Shown here: positions 31,792 through 39,689 of the stretch, in pieces
Layout of the letters: every line of letters starts with the position of its first letter
Numbering within the stretch: the stretch's first letter is position 1
Assembly: GCA_012103075.1 (NCBI GenBank)
Contig: JAAVLQ010000002.1
Span: forward strand, 761,001 to 825,000
DNA from: Brucella cytisi
GTDB taxonomy: Bacteria; Pseudomonadota; Alphaproteobacteria; Rhizobiales; Rhizobiaceae
Reading direction: 5' to 3'
DNA length: 64,000 bases
Program-made: the position numbers and the translations under genes
The notes under the pieces: generated by a model
What the model was told of the DNA's origin: nothing
The model's database searches: none
Seen by the model: only the letters and a program-made list of their open reading frames with translations

Positions 31792-32015
31792 CAGTTTCAT
31801 CCTCCTCCTAGAAACTGGACCTTGAGCGCGGCAACAACTCCTCCTCCCAGTCGCGCTTTTCAGATCGGCCCGCTTCGCTCCTCCTCCCAATCGCGAAGCG
31901 GGCTTTTCTATTTCTTGCGGTTGCAATGACAAATGTTGGCAACCGTCACATTCCGTTATTTCGTCAATCGCTAATGTAACCCTATCTTGGCGGTGCACTC
32001 CTCCTAGGAATGCAC
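31792..32015 (+). ncRNA. Array of hairpins with CCTCCTCC loops (cuckoo/CcsR-like sRNAs)
   Basis: Four stem-loops follow each other, each exposing a CTCCTCC loop. Stems are CAGTTTC/GAAACTG (31792-31817), AGCGCG/CGCGCT (31825-31857), GCCCGCTTCGC/GCGAAGCGGGC (31868-31903) and GTGCA/TGCAC (31993-32015). The second and third have T tails. Alphaproteobacterial cuckoo RNAs (CcsR in Rhodobacter) are tandem sRNAs with exactly this anti-Shine-Dalgarno CCUCCUCCC loop motif, usually behind a DUF1127 gene. I see no DUF1127 gene here. Family assignment is by motif and structure only. Confidence 0.6.
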
Positions 32016-32064
32016 TCGCATCGCGCGTCCCTAAGCCCCGCCCAAGCGCGCGATGCGGAACTTC

Positions 32065-32357
32065 CTAAAACGGAATATCGTCGTCCAATAATTCAGCCAG
32101 CCCGGCAGATACGCGACCATAGTTTGATGCCGGCACATTGTCGTTGCTCGCCTCCGGCGTGTTGACATTGCTGCGCCCGCAATAGCGTCGACCACTTCCC
32201 AGTATTTGCCGTTCGGCTTCACAACGATTTCACCCGTGGGCAGCAACTCATTCTGTCGCTCCATGAATTCCAGCACGGTTTTGGGGAACGGTGCCCGGGC
32301 GAAGATCGTGAATGTTTCGATACAGTGGGCGCAAATACAGAATGCCGTGATCAATAA
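32065..32357 (-). pseudogene. 5'-truncated phage protein with SSB-like DDDIPF tail
   Basis: The minus frame reads CAHCIETFTIFARAPF, MERQNELLPTGEIVVKPNGK, YWEVVDAIAGA, and after restoring one A near 32180 ends GRVSAGLAELLDDDIPF. The acidic hydrophobic tip is the kind used by single-stranded DNA-binding proteins to recruit repair enzymes, but no OB fold is visible in what remains. The upstream part is lost at the junction with the tail gene near 32358. Confidence 0.5.
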
Positions 32358-32780
32358 TGCGGTTTTGGCACCACAAACATCGACTTTGGCGCGGTGACTG
32401 AAGCTTCGTCGGCTCCGTTCAATCAGCAGGTCAACACCTCCGCCGGACCTGTCGCGGCACTCGTTGTTGCAAATCCGGTCGGCAACAAGATTATTGCCGG
32501 TGCCAACCTGTCCTTGACGTTCGGCACAGGCGCTGGGGGCGGCACGGTCACACTCAAGCTGTCCATCGTCAACAATACGACCGGCAAGGAAATCATTTCC
32601 AATACCGCAACGGCGACAAACGGATCAGTGACATTTGCGCTTTCGGGCAGCAATGTTGATTTCAGCTCAGTTGCTGGAAACAACGTCTATGCCGTGAAGT
32701 TGGAAGTTCTGAACAGCAGCGGAATAACCTCCGTTCACAATGTCATTGGCACCGTTCAGGCGCTCGTCTGGAAACGCTGA
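32358..32780 (+). pseudogene. 5'-truncated phage structural protein
   Basis: The frame reads GFGTTNIDFGAVTEASSAPF, then a beta-rich repeat-like region (SLTFGTGAGGGTVTLKLSIV) and ends GTVQALVWKR. Coding character begins abruptly after a stop at 32355, so the N-terminus was deleted. Composition (Thr, Ser, Gly, Asn) suits a tail or fibre protein. Confidence 0.5.
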
Positions 32781-32836
32781 TCTTCATCCAAATCTAAACG
32801 GAAAGAACCGCGTTTACAGCGCGGGGAGGTAAACTC

Positions 32837-33420
32837 ATGGCTGTTTTGCCCGACTACGTGACCGGGACGATTACGCTTGCCAATGGTTCCACGACCGTAA
32901 CTGGTACGGGAACCATGTTCACGACGGCGGCTTTTCGACCGGGTGACACGCTCTATATCCAGAACCTGACGGCAATAATCGCAAGCGTGAACAGCAATAC
33001 GTCGTTGACGCTGACGGTGCCGTGGACTGGCACGAGCCTGACCAATGAGCCTTATCGGGCACGCTATCTGCCTGACGGTGAACGGGTGACCGCGCAGACA
33101 ACGACGCTTATTGAACTCTTGGGGAGTGGTAATGTACTGTCTTTTGCTCAGCTGAAGGGAGATGCCGACCAAGTCCCTGTTTTTACTGGCCCCGGGCAAA
33201 TGGGGCTAATGTCATTCTCCGAAAGTGCGCAGAATGTCATCTCCCGGATTGAAGATCGCTCCATATTCATCCTCGTTACTGGGCAGTCTAACGCCACCTT
33301 GGAACGGTCCCATTCGTGGACTGTTCCGAATAATCTCATGATCTGGAATTACAACAAAACGCCGTGAAATGTTGGTACAGCATTCGTCAATGCCTAATGG
33401 CACGATCATGAGTTTGGCTA
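32837..33420 (+). pseudogene. Phage tail-fibre protein with truncated SGNH/sialate esterase domain
   Basis: Starts MAVLPDYVTGTITLANGSTT, a fibre-like beta region. Near residue 150 it enters an esterase block (ILVTGQSNATLERSHSW) with the GQSN motif of sialate O-acetylesterase-like SGNH hydrolases. The frame breaks near 33365 and the protein disappears at about 33425, where endolysin sequence begins. Such domains on fibres deacetylate surface polysaccharide. Confidence 0.6.
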
Positions 33421-33429
33421 TGGGTAGGC

Positions 33430-33750
33430 GCCCGCGCTATCGTCAACGGCAGCGACAAGGCAAGCCTCATCGCCGGCTATTATCGCAACTTCCTCGACAG
33501 CCTCGTAGCTGCCCGTGAGATGAAGCCCGCCAAGTCAGAAGACGCCGAGCCTGATGATGTGCCTCTGCTTCATGACAAGACGGTGCAGACAATCGTGGCC
33601 GGCACAGGCGGCACGCTCGTTACCGGGCTGATTGGCGCAGTTTCAAATCAATGGGCATTTGCAACTGTCGCGCTTCTGCTGGTCGCAGCAGGCGCGGGCT
33701 TCTGGCTCAGGAAGAGCGGCAGGCTGGAACTGAAGAGGGCAGCGGCGTGA
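33430..33750 (+). pseudogene. Phage endolysin, C-terminal part with membrane anchor
   Basis: The frame reads ARAIVNGSDKASLIAGYYRN, the C-terminal end of a phage muramidase/chitinase-like endolysin domain. A charged linker follows, then a hydrophobic segment (WAFATVALLLVAAGAGFWL). The N-terminal half is absent here, but a fitting N-terminal half lies at 40443-40650. Confidence 0.6.
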
Positions 33751-33938
33751 GCCTCACAAGAATTGCCATTGAATATGACAGCGACGCGGGAACGGCCACG
33801 GTGCGGATCGATAACGACTCGCAGCAGTGGGACCATGCAAAGCTCATGGTATGCGATGCCGTCGAGACCCGCGACGGCTATCTGCTGCCGCTCACAGGGC
33901 AGCAGCGCGTGCTGATTTTGACAGGAGTGCCGACATGA
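33747..33938 (+). CDS. Small phage protein in the lysis region
   Basis: Starts at GTG 33747, overlapping the previous stop. 63 residues: SLTRIAIEYDSDAGTATVRI then LLPLTGQQRVLILTG. It overlaps the next gene by ATGA. Tight packing suggests a real gene; function unknown. Confidence 0.6.
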   Translation: MSLTRIAIEYDSDAGTATVRIDNDSQQWDHAKLMVCDAVETRDGYLLPLTGQQRVLILTGVPT

Positions 33939-34151
33939 CTGGCTCTTATTCCTGCGCTCGGGATCACAGGCTGGGCCGTGGCTGTCGCTGCGGCCCTTGC
34001 AATTCTGGCGGGTGCTTACCTCAAAGGCAGGGCGGACAACGCCACAAGCGCAACCGCCGATCGACTGAAAGCCGCCAACAAAGCAAGGAAAATCGAAGAT
34101 GAAACCAGCAAGCTTGGCGGCGATGATGTTGACGCTGCTCTGTCTCGGTAG
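33935..34151 (+). CDS. Inner-membrane spanin (Rz-like)
   Basis: After removing one extra T near 33947 the frame reads MTGSIPALGITGWAVAVAAA, a single N-terminal membrane segment, then a coiled region (RADNATSATADRLKAANKAR) ending DDVDAALSR. This is the plan of an i-spanin. The o-spanin-like gene begins inside it in another frame, the usual nested arrangement. Confidence 0.65.
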
Positions 34152-34272
34152 CTACTGCGACGTAGCCCGGCCCATCCGCCCGAGCGTCGAGGACAGCCTG
34201 ACCGACGGTACGAAGCGTCAGATCCTCGCGGAAAACACGAAACTTGAAAAGCTTTGCGGGGTGCGACCGTGA
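34099..34272 (+). CDS. Outer-membrane spanin-like protein (Rz1-like)
   Basis: A 57-residue frame embedded in the end of the Rz-like gene: MKPASLAAMMLTLLCLGSYC, then PIRPSVEDSLTDGTKRQILA. A short hydrophobic start with Cys near residue 20 resembles a lipoprotein signal, though the lipobox is imperfect. Position and size suit the o-spanin. Confidence 0.6.
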   Translation: MKPASLAAMMLTLLCLGSYCDVARPIRPSVEDSLTDGTKRQILAENTKLEKLCGVRP

Positions 34273-34275
34273 GGG

Positions 34276-34443
34276 CTAGTTCTCGGTCGGTTCAGTCGCG
34301 CCGGCTACTCCAGCTGTTTGAACGACGTTCCGATCATCGTCGAACGATATGATCAAAGTCAGGGCCGTTAGTGCCACGACGATGGGCAGCGCGATGCATA
34401 GAATTCGAAGTGCCATGCATGCAGAGTGTCGGATGCCAATCAT
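34276..34443 (-). CDS. Possible small membrane protein
   Basis: A 55-residue minus frame with one strong hydrophobic segment (LRILCIALPIVVALTALTLI) and a short polar tail ending TEPTEN. The start codon has no clear ribosome site; an internal ATG at MALRIL is an alternative. Low certainty. Confidence 0.35.
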   Translation of the reverse strand: MIGIRHSACMALRILCIALPIVVALTALTLIISFDDDRNVVQTAGVAGATEPTEN

Positions 34444-34524
34444 CGGCAGGTCTCTGAATTGGTGTTGCAGCCTAATTTCAAGCAGTAGGAGCGATATTTA
34501 TGTCTAATCTAAGGAAACCACCTG

Positions 34525-34860
34525 ATGACCGACGCTGAAATCATGGCCGTTGTCGGCTTTATCGTAATGCTGATGGGCTTTCTGTTCGGCCTCTGGAAAT
34601 ACGTCGAAAGCCAGATCGCGAAAGCCGAAACGCGCAACGCTGCGAAAGCGGACGCTGCAACGGCTCTTGCCAGCCTGACGCTGCAGGAGCTTTCCGACTA
34701 CAAGCTGCGCGCGGCTGAGACGTTCGCCACGAAGGCAGGCATGCAGGAGCAGACGTCCCAGATCATGCGGGCCATCGAAAGTGTGGCGCACCGCATCGAC
34801 GGGCTCACAGAACGGATTGATAACATCATGGCGACGAGGACGGCGCGCACGAGAACATAG
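34525..34860 (+). CDS. Phage membrane/coiled-coil protein
   Basis: 111 residues: one N-terminal membrane segment (IMAVVGFIVMLMGFLFGLWK) and a long helical region with heptad character (ALASLTLQELSDYKLRAAET). It follows the spanin genes, as does a similarly built gene at 42322, so both may be holin-associated proteins. Confidence 0.6.
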   Translation: MTDAEIMAVVGFIVMLMGFLFGLWKYVESQIAKAETRNAAKADAATALASLTLQELSDYKLRAAETFATKAGMQEQTSQIMRAIESVAHRIDGLTERIDNIMATRTARTRT

Positions 34861-34905
34861 GCGGCCATCGGGCCGCTACAGACTGCCCGCTTAGAAGGGG
34901 GGCCT

Positions 34906-35097
34906 TTATGAAAGCGTGTAGAACCAGATGACCGGCGCCACGATCAGGAATGCCAGAACACTCCGGGCTACTCTCCACCCGGTGCTATTCGTTCCCATGA
35001 AAGCAGTCATGACTATGGCCGCCGCTATCATCACGGTAATCGGCCAATAGATTGACATATAGACGAGGGCGGCAACCCACAAAGGAAATGAAATCAT
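34906..35097 (-). CDS. Small two-span membrane protein
   Basis: 63 residues beginning MISFPLWVAALVYMSIYW, with two hydrophobic segments separated by GTNSTGWRVAR. No family recognised. It probably belongs to the prophage. Confidence 0.5.
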   Translation of the reverse strand: MISFPLWVAALVYMSIYWPITVMIAAAIVMTAFMGTNSTGWRVARSVLAFLIVAPVIWFYTLS

Positions 35098-35238
35098 GCG
35101 CGCTTTTAGCTGGTGGGCAGTGCGGCGGCAATATCTCGTGGCGACGAGGACGACGACGCGGGAAAGGACATACGAAAGTGGAGCCGACCTAGTTTTGGAC
35201 AATTGTAGTTCCGATTGGGCTCGCGGCAAGCCAGCGAA

Positions 35239-35491
35239 TTATGCTTTCGTCGTTGGCTTGCCGAGCGTGCTCAATAAGGGTGGCGTAGACAGTTTTATGG
35301 CGGCAATCGCCATGACTTCGTTCATTTGAAGAACATCGACGTCTTCCCATCCGGACTGTTCGATCGCAGTCGCAACTTCTTCGATGAGTTCTTGGGCAGC
35401 CACGGCAGGTTCCTTCGCGATTGTGAAGGTTATTCCTACTTCATGATGACCGACGTGGCCTTGATTTAGATTAAGTGTGAAGGTGTTCTGT
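35239..35491 (-). pseudogene. Unrecognised protein lacking a start
   Basis: The minus frame reads NLNQGHVGHHEVGITFTIAK, then EPAVAAQELIEEVATAIEQS and ends LGKPTTKA. It looks coding but has only a stop upstream and no ATG; GTG within AVAAQEL is the only internal option. Probably truncated. Confidence 0.4.
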
Positions 35492-35519
35492 TAAAGCCGC
35501 GGGCGAGAACATAAAAGAA

Positions 35520-35545
35520 AGGCGCCTCGAAGGGCGCCTGCTTTT
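35520..35545. terminator. Terminator hairpin
   Basis: AGGCGCC and GGCGCCT pair around TCGAAG, followed by GCTTTTA. It lies at the end of the DUF3892 gene on the opposite strand. Confidence 0.6.
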
Positions 35546-35810
35546 ATCTGCACTCAGGCAGAGCCAAAAGATTGTCGTTATAGTACCCGTTTGCATGGGT
35601 CCTTAAGTGGTTACCGTTGCGACCATCCACCACGCCAACGTTTGACCTGTTCCCGCCAGATGATGTGTAAAATGTATGCGCTCCCGCCTCGATCCAAGCA
35701 ATAACCTGCTGCCGCGTCCATTTTCAGGACGAATTTCCTAAATGAGTAATACCCTCACGAGGGTTGTTACGCGGCGTTTTATTTATGCATGTTATTTGAA
35801 TATCTGCCAT
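35544..35810 (-). pseudogene. DUF3892-like protein with in-frame TGA
   Basis: The frame starts MADIQITCINKTPRN after a perfect GGAGG and ends HLRTHANGYYNDNLLALPEC, which resembles the D-N-L-x-x-L-P tail of DUF3892 proteins. At codon 29 (35724-35726) a TGA replaces what should be Trp (HLGNSS-x-KWTRQQVIAWI) while the reading frame is preserved. Unlike other breaks in this window this is a substitution. The protein would be 88 residues. Confidence 0.6.
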
Positions 35811-35984
35811 CTTAGCCTCCCGTATTGATAGCAGTTCAATGAAACACAACCCCGCGTAATTCGTCTCTAAGACGAAAGTATTGTGCGCATCTCGGCCCCT
35901 CCATTAACACCACATTTATCGAGGCATTCCATCCTTCCTTTTGCGCCGCTCACCACGGCTACCAACCAAACACGAGGAGACTGT

Positions 35985-36735
35985 ATGTCCCATGACAGAC
36001 AGGGCGCGGGTGCGCGCCTTTCACACGAAGAACTCCAGCGGCGTGCCGAGGCCTACCGCGAGCACGGCGCGCTGGTTAAAACTGCTGCGGCTCTAGGCAT
36101 AAAGAAGTCGGCATTCCACGACAGTATTAAGCGGGCGGCTGAGGTTGGGCTGTTGGGTACGAGCCCTGTTTTGCCGGGATTTCGGCTTACAAAGACCACC
36201 GCTATTACAAATGAAGACGGCGACGTCGTTCGTGAATTCATCCAGCAGCGTCCCGACCTTGGCGAGCAGTTTAATGTTCCGGACGGGCATTCGGTTAAGG
36301 GCGTCTCCGCACTTGTCGATGCTCAAGGTCGGATTATGCAACAGTGGGTTAAAACCCGCGAGGAACCGTCGGCAGTGGATATCGCCGAAACCCTCAAGGC
36401 CGCATTCGAAGACTGGCAGCCAGCAGCGAAGCCGCAGCCCGCGCCGACCGTTGCAAACACTGACCTCCTGACGCTGACACCGTTAGCTGATTTGCATCTC
36501 GGCCTTTTCTCTTGGGGCAAAGAGACCGGCATCAACTGGGATCTGGAAATCGGCGAAAAGTCATTGGCCACGCGATCGAGGATCTTGTAGCCAGAACTCC
36601 GCCGAGTGGAGAGGCTATCGTGCTTGGAGGAGGCGATCTGCTTCAAAAGCGATAATAATGAGAACAAGACGGCCCGATCTGGCAACGTGCTACAGGTCGA
36701 TGGACGCTATCAGAAAGTTCTGATGGCCGCGTGCA
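35985..36735 (+). pseudogene. Phage metallophosphoesterase-like protein, 3'-truncated
   Basis: Starts MSHDRQGAGARLSHEELQRR with an N-terminal helix-turn-helix (TAAALGIKKSAFHDSIKRAA). A calcineurin-like phosphoesterase domain follows, with LTPLADLHLGLFSWGKETG (D-x-H) and VLGGGDLL (G-D motif). Indels occur near 36555 and 36648. It stops at about 36735, where a minus-strand gene abuts. Homologous proteins occur in Rhizobiales prophages; the role is unknown. Confidence 0.6.
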
Positions 36736-36802
36736 CGTCTCCGTCGTGATAAGCGAGAACTTCCTCGATTTCGGCGTCATAGCTTTGGACAAGAGCGTTC
36801 AT
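36733..36802 (-). pseudogene. Truncated paralogue of the SOS-operon first gene
   Basis: The minus frame reads MNALVQSYDAEIEEVLAYHD then GDVHAAI before the junction with the phosphoesterase gene. It matches the start of the gene at 46108-46305 (MNAVAQ, IELVLAYHKGDVRAAI). AGGAG precedes the ATG and a LexA box lies 25 bp upstream. Confidence 0.65.
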
Positions 36803-36826
36803 AAGTTTCTCCTGTTCTCCACAGAT

Positions 36827-36841
36827 GTTCCTATTTTGTTC
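36827..36841. promoter_or_regulatory. LexA box (GTTC-N7-GTTC)
   Basis: GTTCCTATTTTGTTC fits the alphaproteobacterial SOS consensus exactly. It lies 25 bp upstream of the truncated gene starting at 36802. Confidence 0.7.
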
Positions 36842-37190
36842 TCATTTTTGATTGCAGTCAAGAGGCATTGATTCGGGCGGCGGAATGGGTGACATTTGGT
36901 GTTCTGTTTGATTAAAAAAGTCTATAAATAATTGATCAATAATACCTTTATCAAAGGTTCGATTAATAAAAATAATCCGGCCGGGGAGCCGCTTCATCTC
37001 ATGAAGTTGCTCATCTTTTACTGCATTAAGAACGAAGTTTCTGGCGCTATGTACTGTGGTGTGTGACGGGACCTTGGCTCTTTATTGATTGCGGTGTAAG
37101 GGCGGGCTAACGATTTAACGAATTTGTCGAAATGACGGACGTAACCAAGCGCTTGAGAGTGCAGGCATTGTGCTGTTGGTCAATACATTC
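36842..37190 (-). pseudogene. Unrecognised coding remnant
   Basis: Reading the minus strand gives ALGYVRHFDKFVKSLARPYT, then a frame change near 37075, then ARNFVLNAVKDEQLHEMKRL, IIFINRTFDKGIIDQLFIDF and an end PESMPLDCNQK. Codon use and length look genuine, but no start is visible and I do not recognise the family. Confidence 0.45.
36974..36990. other. Candidate attachment-site repeat of tRNA-Asn
   Basis: AATCCGGCCGGGGAGCC repeats the 3' end of tRNA-Asn (28333-28350) with one C missing. With the integrase fragment at 28438 it could mark the far end (attR) of an element of about 8.6 kb. Against this, it lies within a stretch that reads as coding on the minus strand. Confidence 0.4.
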
Positions 37191-37376
37191 GCTGAACAAT
37201 CACAATCTCTCCATGCGAGCTCGTTTGTATCATCTCAATTCAAAACGGATAGATAGCCCTGAATCTAAGATGTGCCCTTGAACTGGCGACGATATTCATT
37301 CTTGCTGAAGCATTTTGAACCAAATCGTTCTTCGTGCGTTGGTTAGCTATCTGTTAACCATGATTGGAGAGTGGCA

Positions 37377-37466
37377 ATGCCTTGGTATTTTCGTCTCGAA
37401 TCCGGCTTCGCCGCAGTCTTTGTAATCGCGGTCTGCGCCCACATGTTTGTTCAGCTGATTCGATAA
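37377..37466 (+). CDS. 29-residue membrane micropeptide (MxWY family)
   Basis: The frame opens MPWYFRLESGF, continues with a hydrophobic span (AAVFVIAVCAHMFV) and ends QLIR. GGAGAG lies six bases before the ATG. The pattern M-x-W-Y-x-x-hydrophobic-E-[GS] followed by one membrane segment is shared with two minus-strand peptides at 39936 and 40838. It is below usual gene-finder length limits. Confidence 0.6.
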   Translation: MPWYFRLESGFAAVFVIAVCAHMFVQLIR

Positions 37467-37793
37467 CAATTCGGTATGTTACAAATATTGGGCAGTATCG
37501 ATGGTCAATAATGGCCAGTCGCTCGTGTGGGGAGCGTCGGTTCACGATCCCTTCGAGAGGTCACCGAAGGTTGGGTGACCTGTCGAGAAGACCAACTTGA
37601 TATGATCAAGTTTGGTGAGCACGCCGTATGAAATCATCGTAACTCTTAGTTTCAGCCGTCGTTTGATTCTGGGAAAAGTTCTTGTAACGTCTCACTATTG
37701 TGGGACCCGCCGTAAAGGTGCGAGACGGATAACTTCTCCCATTCAATTGAGCTCTTCCGCACTAAAACGAACGAAATTTACACTACACTGGAC
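37467..37793. other. Gene-free stretch
   Basis: I see no convincing gene. An inverted pair GGTCACC/GGTGACC lies at 37558-37581 and TGATATGATCA at 37600-37610. Confidence 0.4.
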
Positions 37794-38100
37794 TTACCAT
37801 ACGAGATAAAAGTCGAATTTTGAGGGGTAATCTAAGCGCCTGCTGGTAACCCCGTACTTGTGACCTATCTTTGGTTCCATATCGCCCGCTTTTGCTGAAG
37901 CTAGGAGAGATGCTCTGGCGTTAGTGTCAACGATGGCTTCCGCAGTGGCATTCATGCTGAACTGATAGACGTTGGTCCGCACACCAAGGTGGTCAAGTCG
38001 ATGCCGTGGCGGATAAGATTGTTGCCGTTGACTTGAACAGGATATCTCGTTTGCCGAACTGCAGTTCTGTGTACCCAGACGCAAGACGGTCGGACGCTGA
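37794..38100 (-). pseudogene. Phage-type protein, start unclear
   Basis: The minus frame reads LGVRTNVYQFSMNATAEAIV, DTNARASLLASAKAGDMEPK and YPSKFDFYLVW at the end. The upstream 100 bases look frame-shifted. No family recognised. Confidence 0.4.
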
Positions 38101-38141
38101 TTAATATGGCCTCGGTCAAGCAAAGCAAACTGTGGCCACGA

Positions 38142-38262
38142 TTATCCCGCAGAGCCAATCTTTGTACCGACAGTTCCGACCGGACGCTTCTTTGGTCGCT
38201 TCGTACGAGTTGATCCGGGTTTCGATGCCGACGGAAGCAACGGGTTGAAGTCGCTTTGAGCC
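38142..38262 (-). pseudogene. Short basic phage-type fragment
   Basis: The frame reads KAQSDFNPLLPSASKPGSTR then TKRPKKRPVGTVGTKIGSAG. It follows directly on the stop of the membrane protein gene and lacks an ATG of its own. Strongly basic; possibly a small DNA- or head-associated protein. Confidence 0.35.
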
Positions 38263-38480
38263 TTATTGTGCCGGCGTATCGTTTTCTTGCGGTTGAGAAG
38301 CTTCGGCAGGCGCGGGAGCAGGTTGTTGAGGTACTGGTGCAGGTTCTTCTGCAAGGACTTCATTTGTCTTGGTTTTATGTCTTCTGCTGTCTGTTGGCTG
38401 ATCAGTCCTTGCGACGCGGCAAAGCCGACAACAACTGCGATGATTGCACCCATAAGGGCAGCTTTAAGCTTCGGCGACAT
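38263..38480 (-). CDS. Small phage membrane protein with proline-rich tail
   Basis: Starts MSPKLKAALMGAIIAVVVGF (one membrane segment) and, after restoring one base near 38385, continues TKTNEVLAEEPAPVPQQPAP and ends QENDTPAQ. About 72 residues. Layout resembles phage accessory membrane proteins near lysis genes. Confidence 0.5.
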
Positions 38481-38693
38481 GGCTGGCTCTCCTGCCCAGT
38501 ATAATGTATGTCCCGCCCGATTCATCAAATCAATCATACTATAAATACGTCAATTTTTTCAATGGTTGCTTGATTTTTCCCGCGGTATTTGGTGCTCTTA
38601 CACATCGATAATTAGCTGATCTCGTGACCTGAGACCCGAAACTTCCTCCAAATTTTGGTAGAGTCCGTCACGACGATGCACTGAGCCCCAAGA
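38481..38693. other. Stretch without a convincing gene
   Basis: AT-rich between 38530 and 38580; the right half may hold lost upstream parts of the tail-fibre fragment. No complete frame is seen. Confidence 0.35.
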
Positions 38694-39072
38694 TTGGACC
38701 GCCGGGAATTAGAATTTTCCGGCTCGTATGCCAATGGCGGGCTGATGACGCCGCCGGGGTTTGGGGTGATTGGACGGAAATCGGCGGAACAGGGCAAGTG
38801 TTTTTACCTTGCCCGGTGGATCGATTGTTCAATGGGGCCGCACTCAGGCCGCAACGTCATCATCGACGCTTCTCACGATACCGCTCAACACAACGTTCCC
38901 GGTAGGTATCCAGACGGCCATTGGCATTAACGGTGATTGGACGAACTCCAACGTTCGCACAAACACGTGGGTTTTCTATGCGCCCGGCTCGAGCAGCAAC
39001 TCACAAGTCTCCTTTGCCACAAGCGCAATAAACCAGACGGTCATCACTTGCTGGGTTGCATTCGGAAGGTAA
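38694..39072 (+). pseudogene. Phage tail-fibre C-terminal domain (gp53-like)
   Basis: Reads GLMTPPGFGV, GDWTEIGGTG, then FTLPGGSIVQWGRTQAATSS, with NTTFPVGIQTAIGINGDW and a final NQTVITCWVAFGR. This G-G-S-I-V-Q-W-G-x-T block is typical of the C-terminal tip of tail fibres that contact the host. The N-terminal shaft is missing and a short frame slip lies near 38800. Confidence 0.6.
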
Positions 39073-39076
39073 CGAC

Positions 39077-39586
39077 ATGAAGCAGTATGCAAAGTTTAAC
39101 GAAGACGGTTTCCCTGTAGCCTTCTACAGCGAGGGCCTTCTGGGTTTGCGCGAGGTGCCCGTATTTGGAGAAGCGCCGGAACCGACAGAGGAAAATCCGT
39201 TCCCTGCCGCCCCCGTCATCGGTTACCAACGAAATCCGAACTGCATTATCCCGGACGACGCCATTGCGATAACAGATGAGCAGCACGCGGAGTTTGTTGA
39301 GTTTTCCGGTTTGCGTCGTTGGGAAAACGGAGATGTGGTTGAATATATGCCACCGGTCGCCGATCCAGTCACAATCCTTCCTGCTGTCACACTTTGGGAA
39401 CGCTTGACCGAAGCAGAGGCGGAACAGGTTGACGCCGCAATGGCAACCCAGCCGTTCCGAACCCGTCAAATCTTCCTGACGGCGAACACCTTCCGTTCAG
39501 ATCATGAGCTGTGGCCGCTGTTGGTGCAAATGGCGACTGATTTATTTGGAGAAGAGAGGGGGGGACAACTTCTCGCCACCGCATAA
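39077..39586 (+). CDS. Phage tail-fibre assembly-type protein
   Basis: An intact 169-residue protein starting MKQYAKFNEDGFPVAFYSEG after GGAAGG. Its position directly after a tail fibre and its N-terminal layout resemble tail-fibre assembly chaperones, but the C-terminal half (FRTRQIFLTANTFRSDHELW) is not diagnostic. Confidence 0.6.
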   Translation: MKQYAKFNEDGFPVAFYSEGLLGLREVPVFGEAPEPTEENPFPAAPVIGYQRNPNCIIPDDAIAITDEQHAEFVEFSGLRRWENGDVVEYMPPVADPVTILPAVTLWERLTEAEAEQVDAAMATQPFRTRQIFLTANTFRSDHELWPLLVQMATDLFGEERGGQLLATA

Positions 39587-39611
39587 ACGATATCGTTTAC
39601 TCGACACAAAG

Positions 39612-39633
39612 CGCCGCCTTCAGGGCGGTTTTT
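39612..39633 (+). terminator. Terminator after tail-fibre genes
   Basis: CCGCC (39614-39618) pairs with GGCGG (39624-39628), followed by five T. Confidence 0.75.
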
Positions 39634-39689
39634 ATGCCGAAAGGAAGTGTGGGTATGGCTGATTGCGCTGGGGAACGAGCCATATCGAA

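Noticed and set aside
37354..37600. Open frames of 60-80 residues on both strands
   Set aside because: No ribosome sites or family resemblance; only the 29-residue frame at 37377 has a good start and a related sequence elsewhere.
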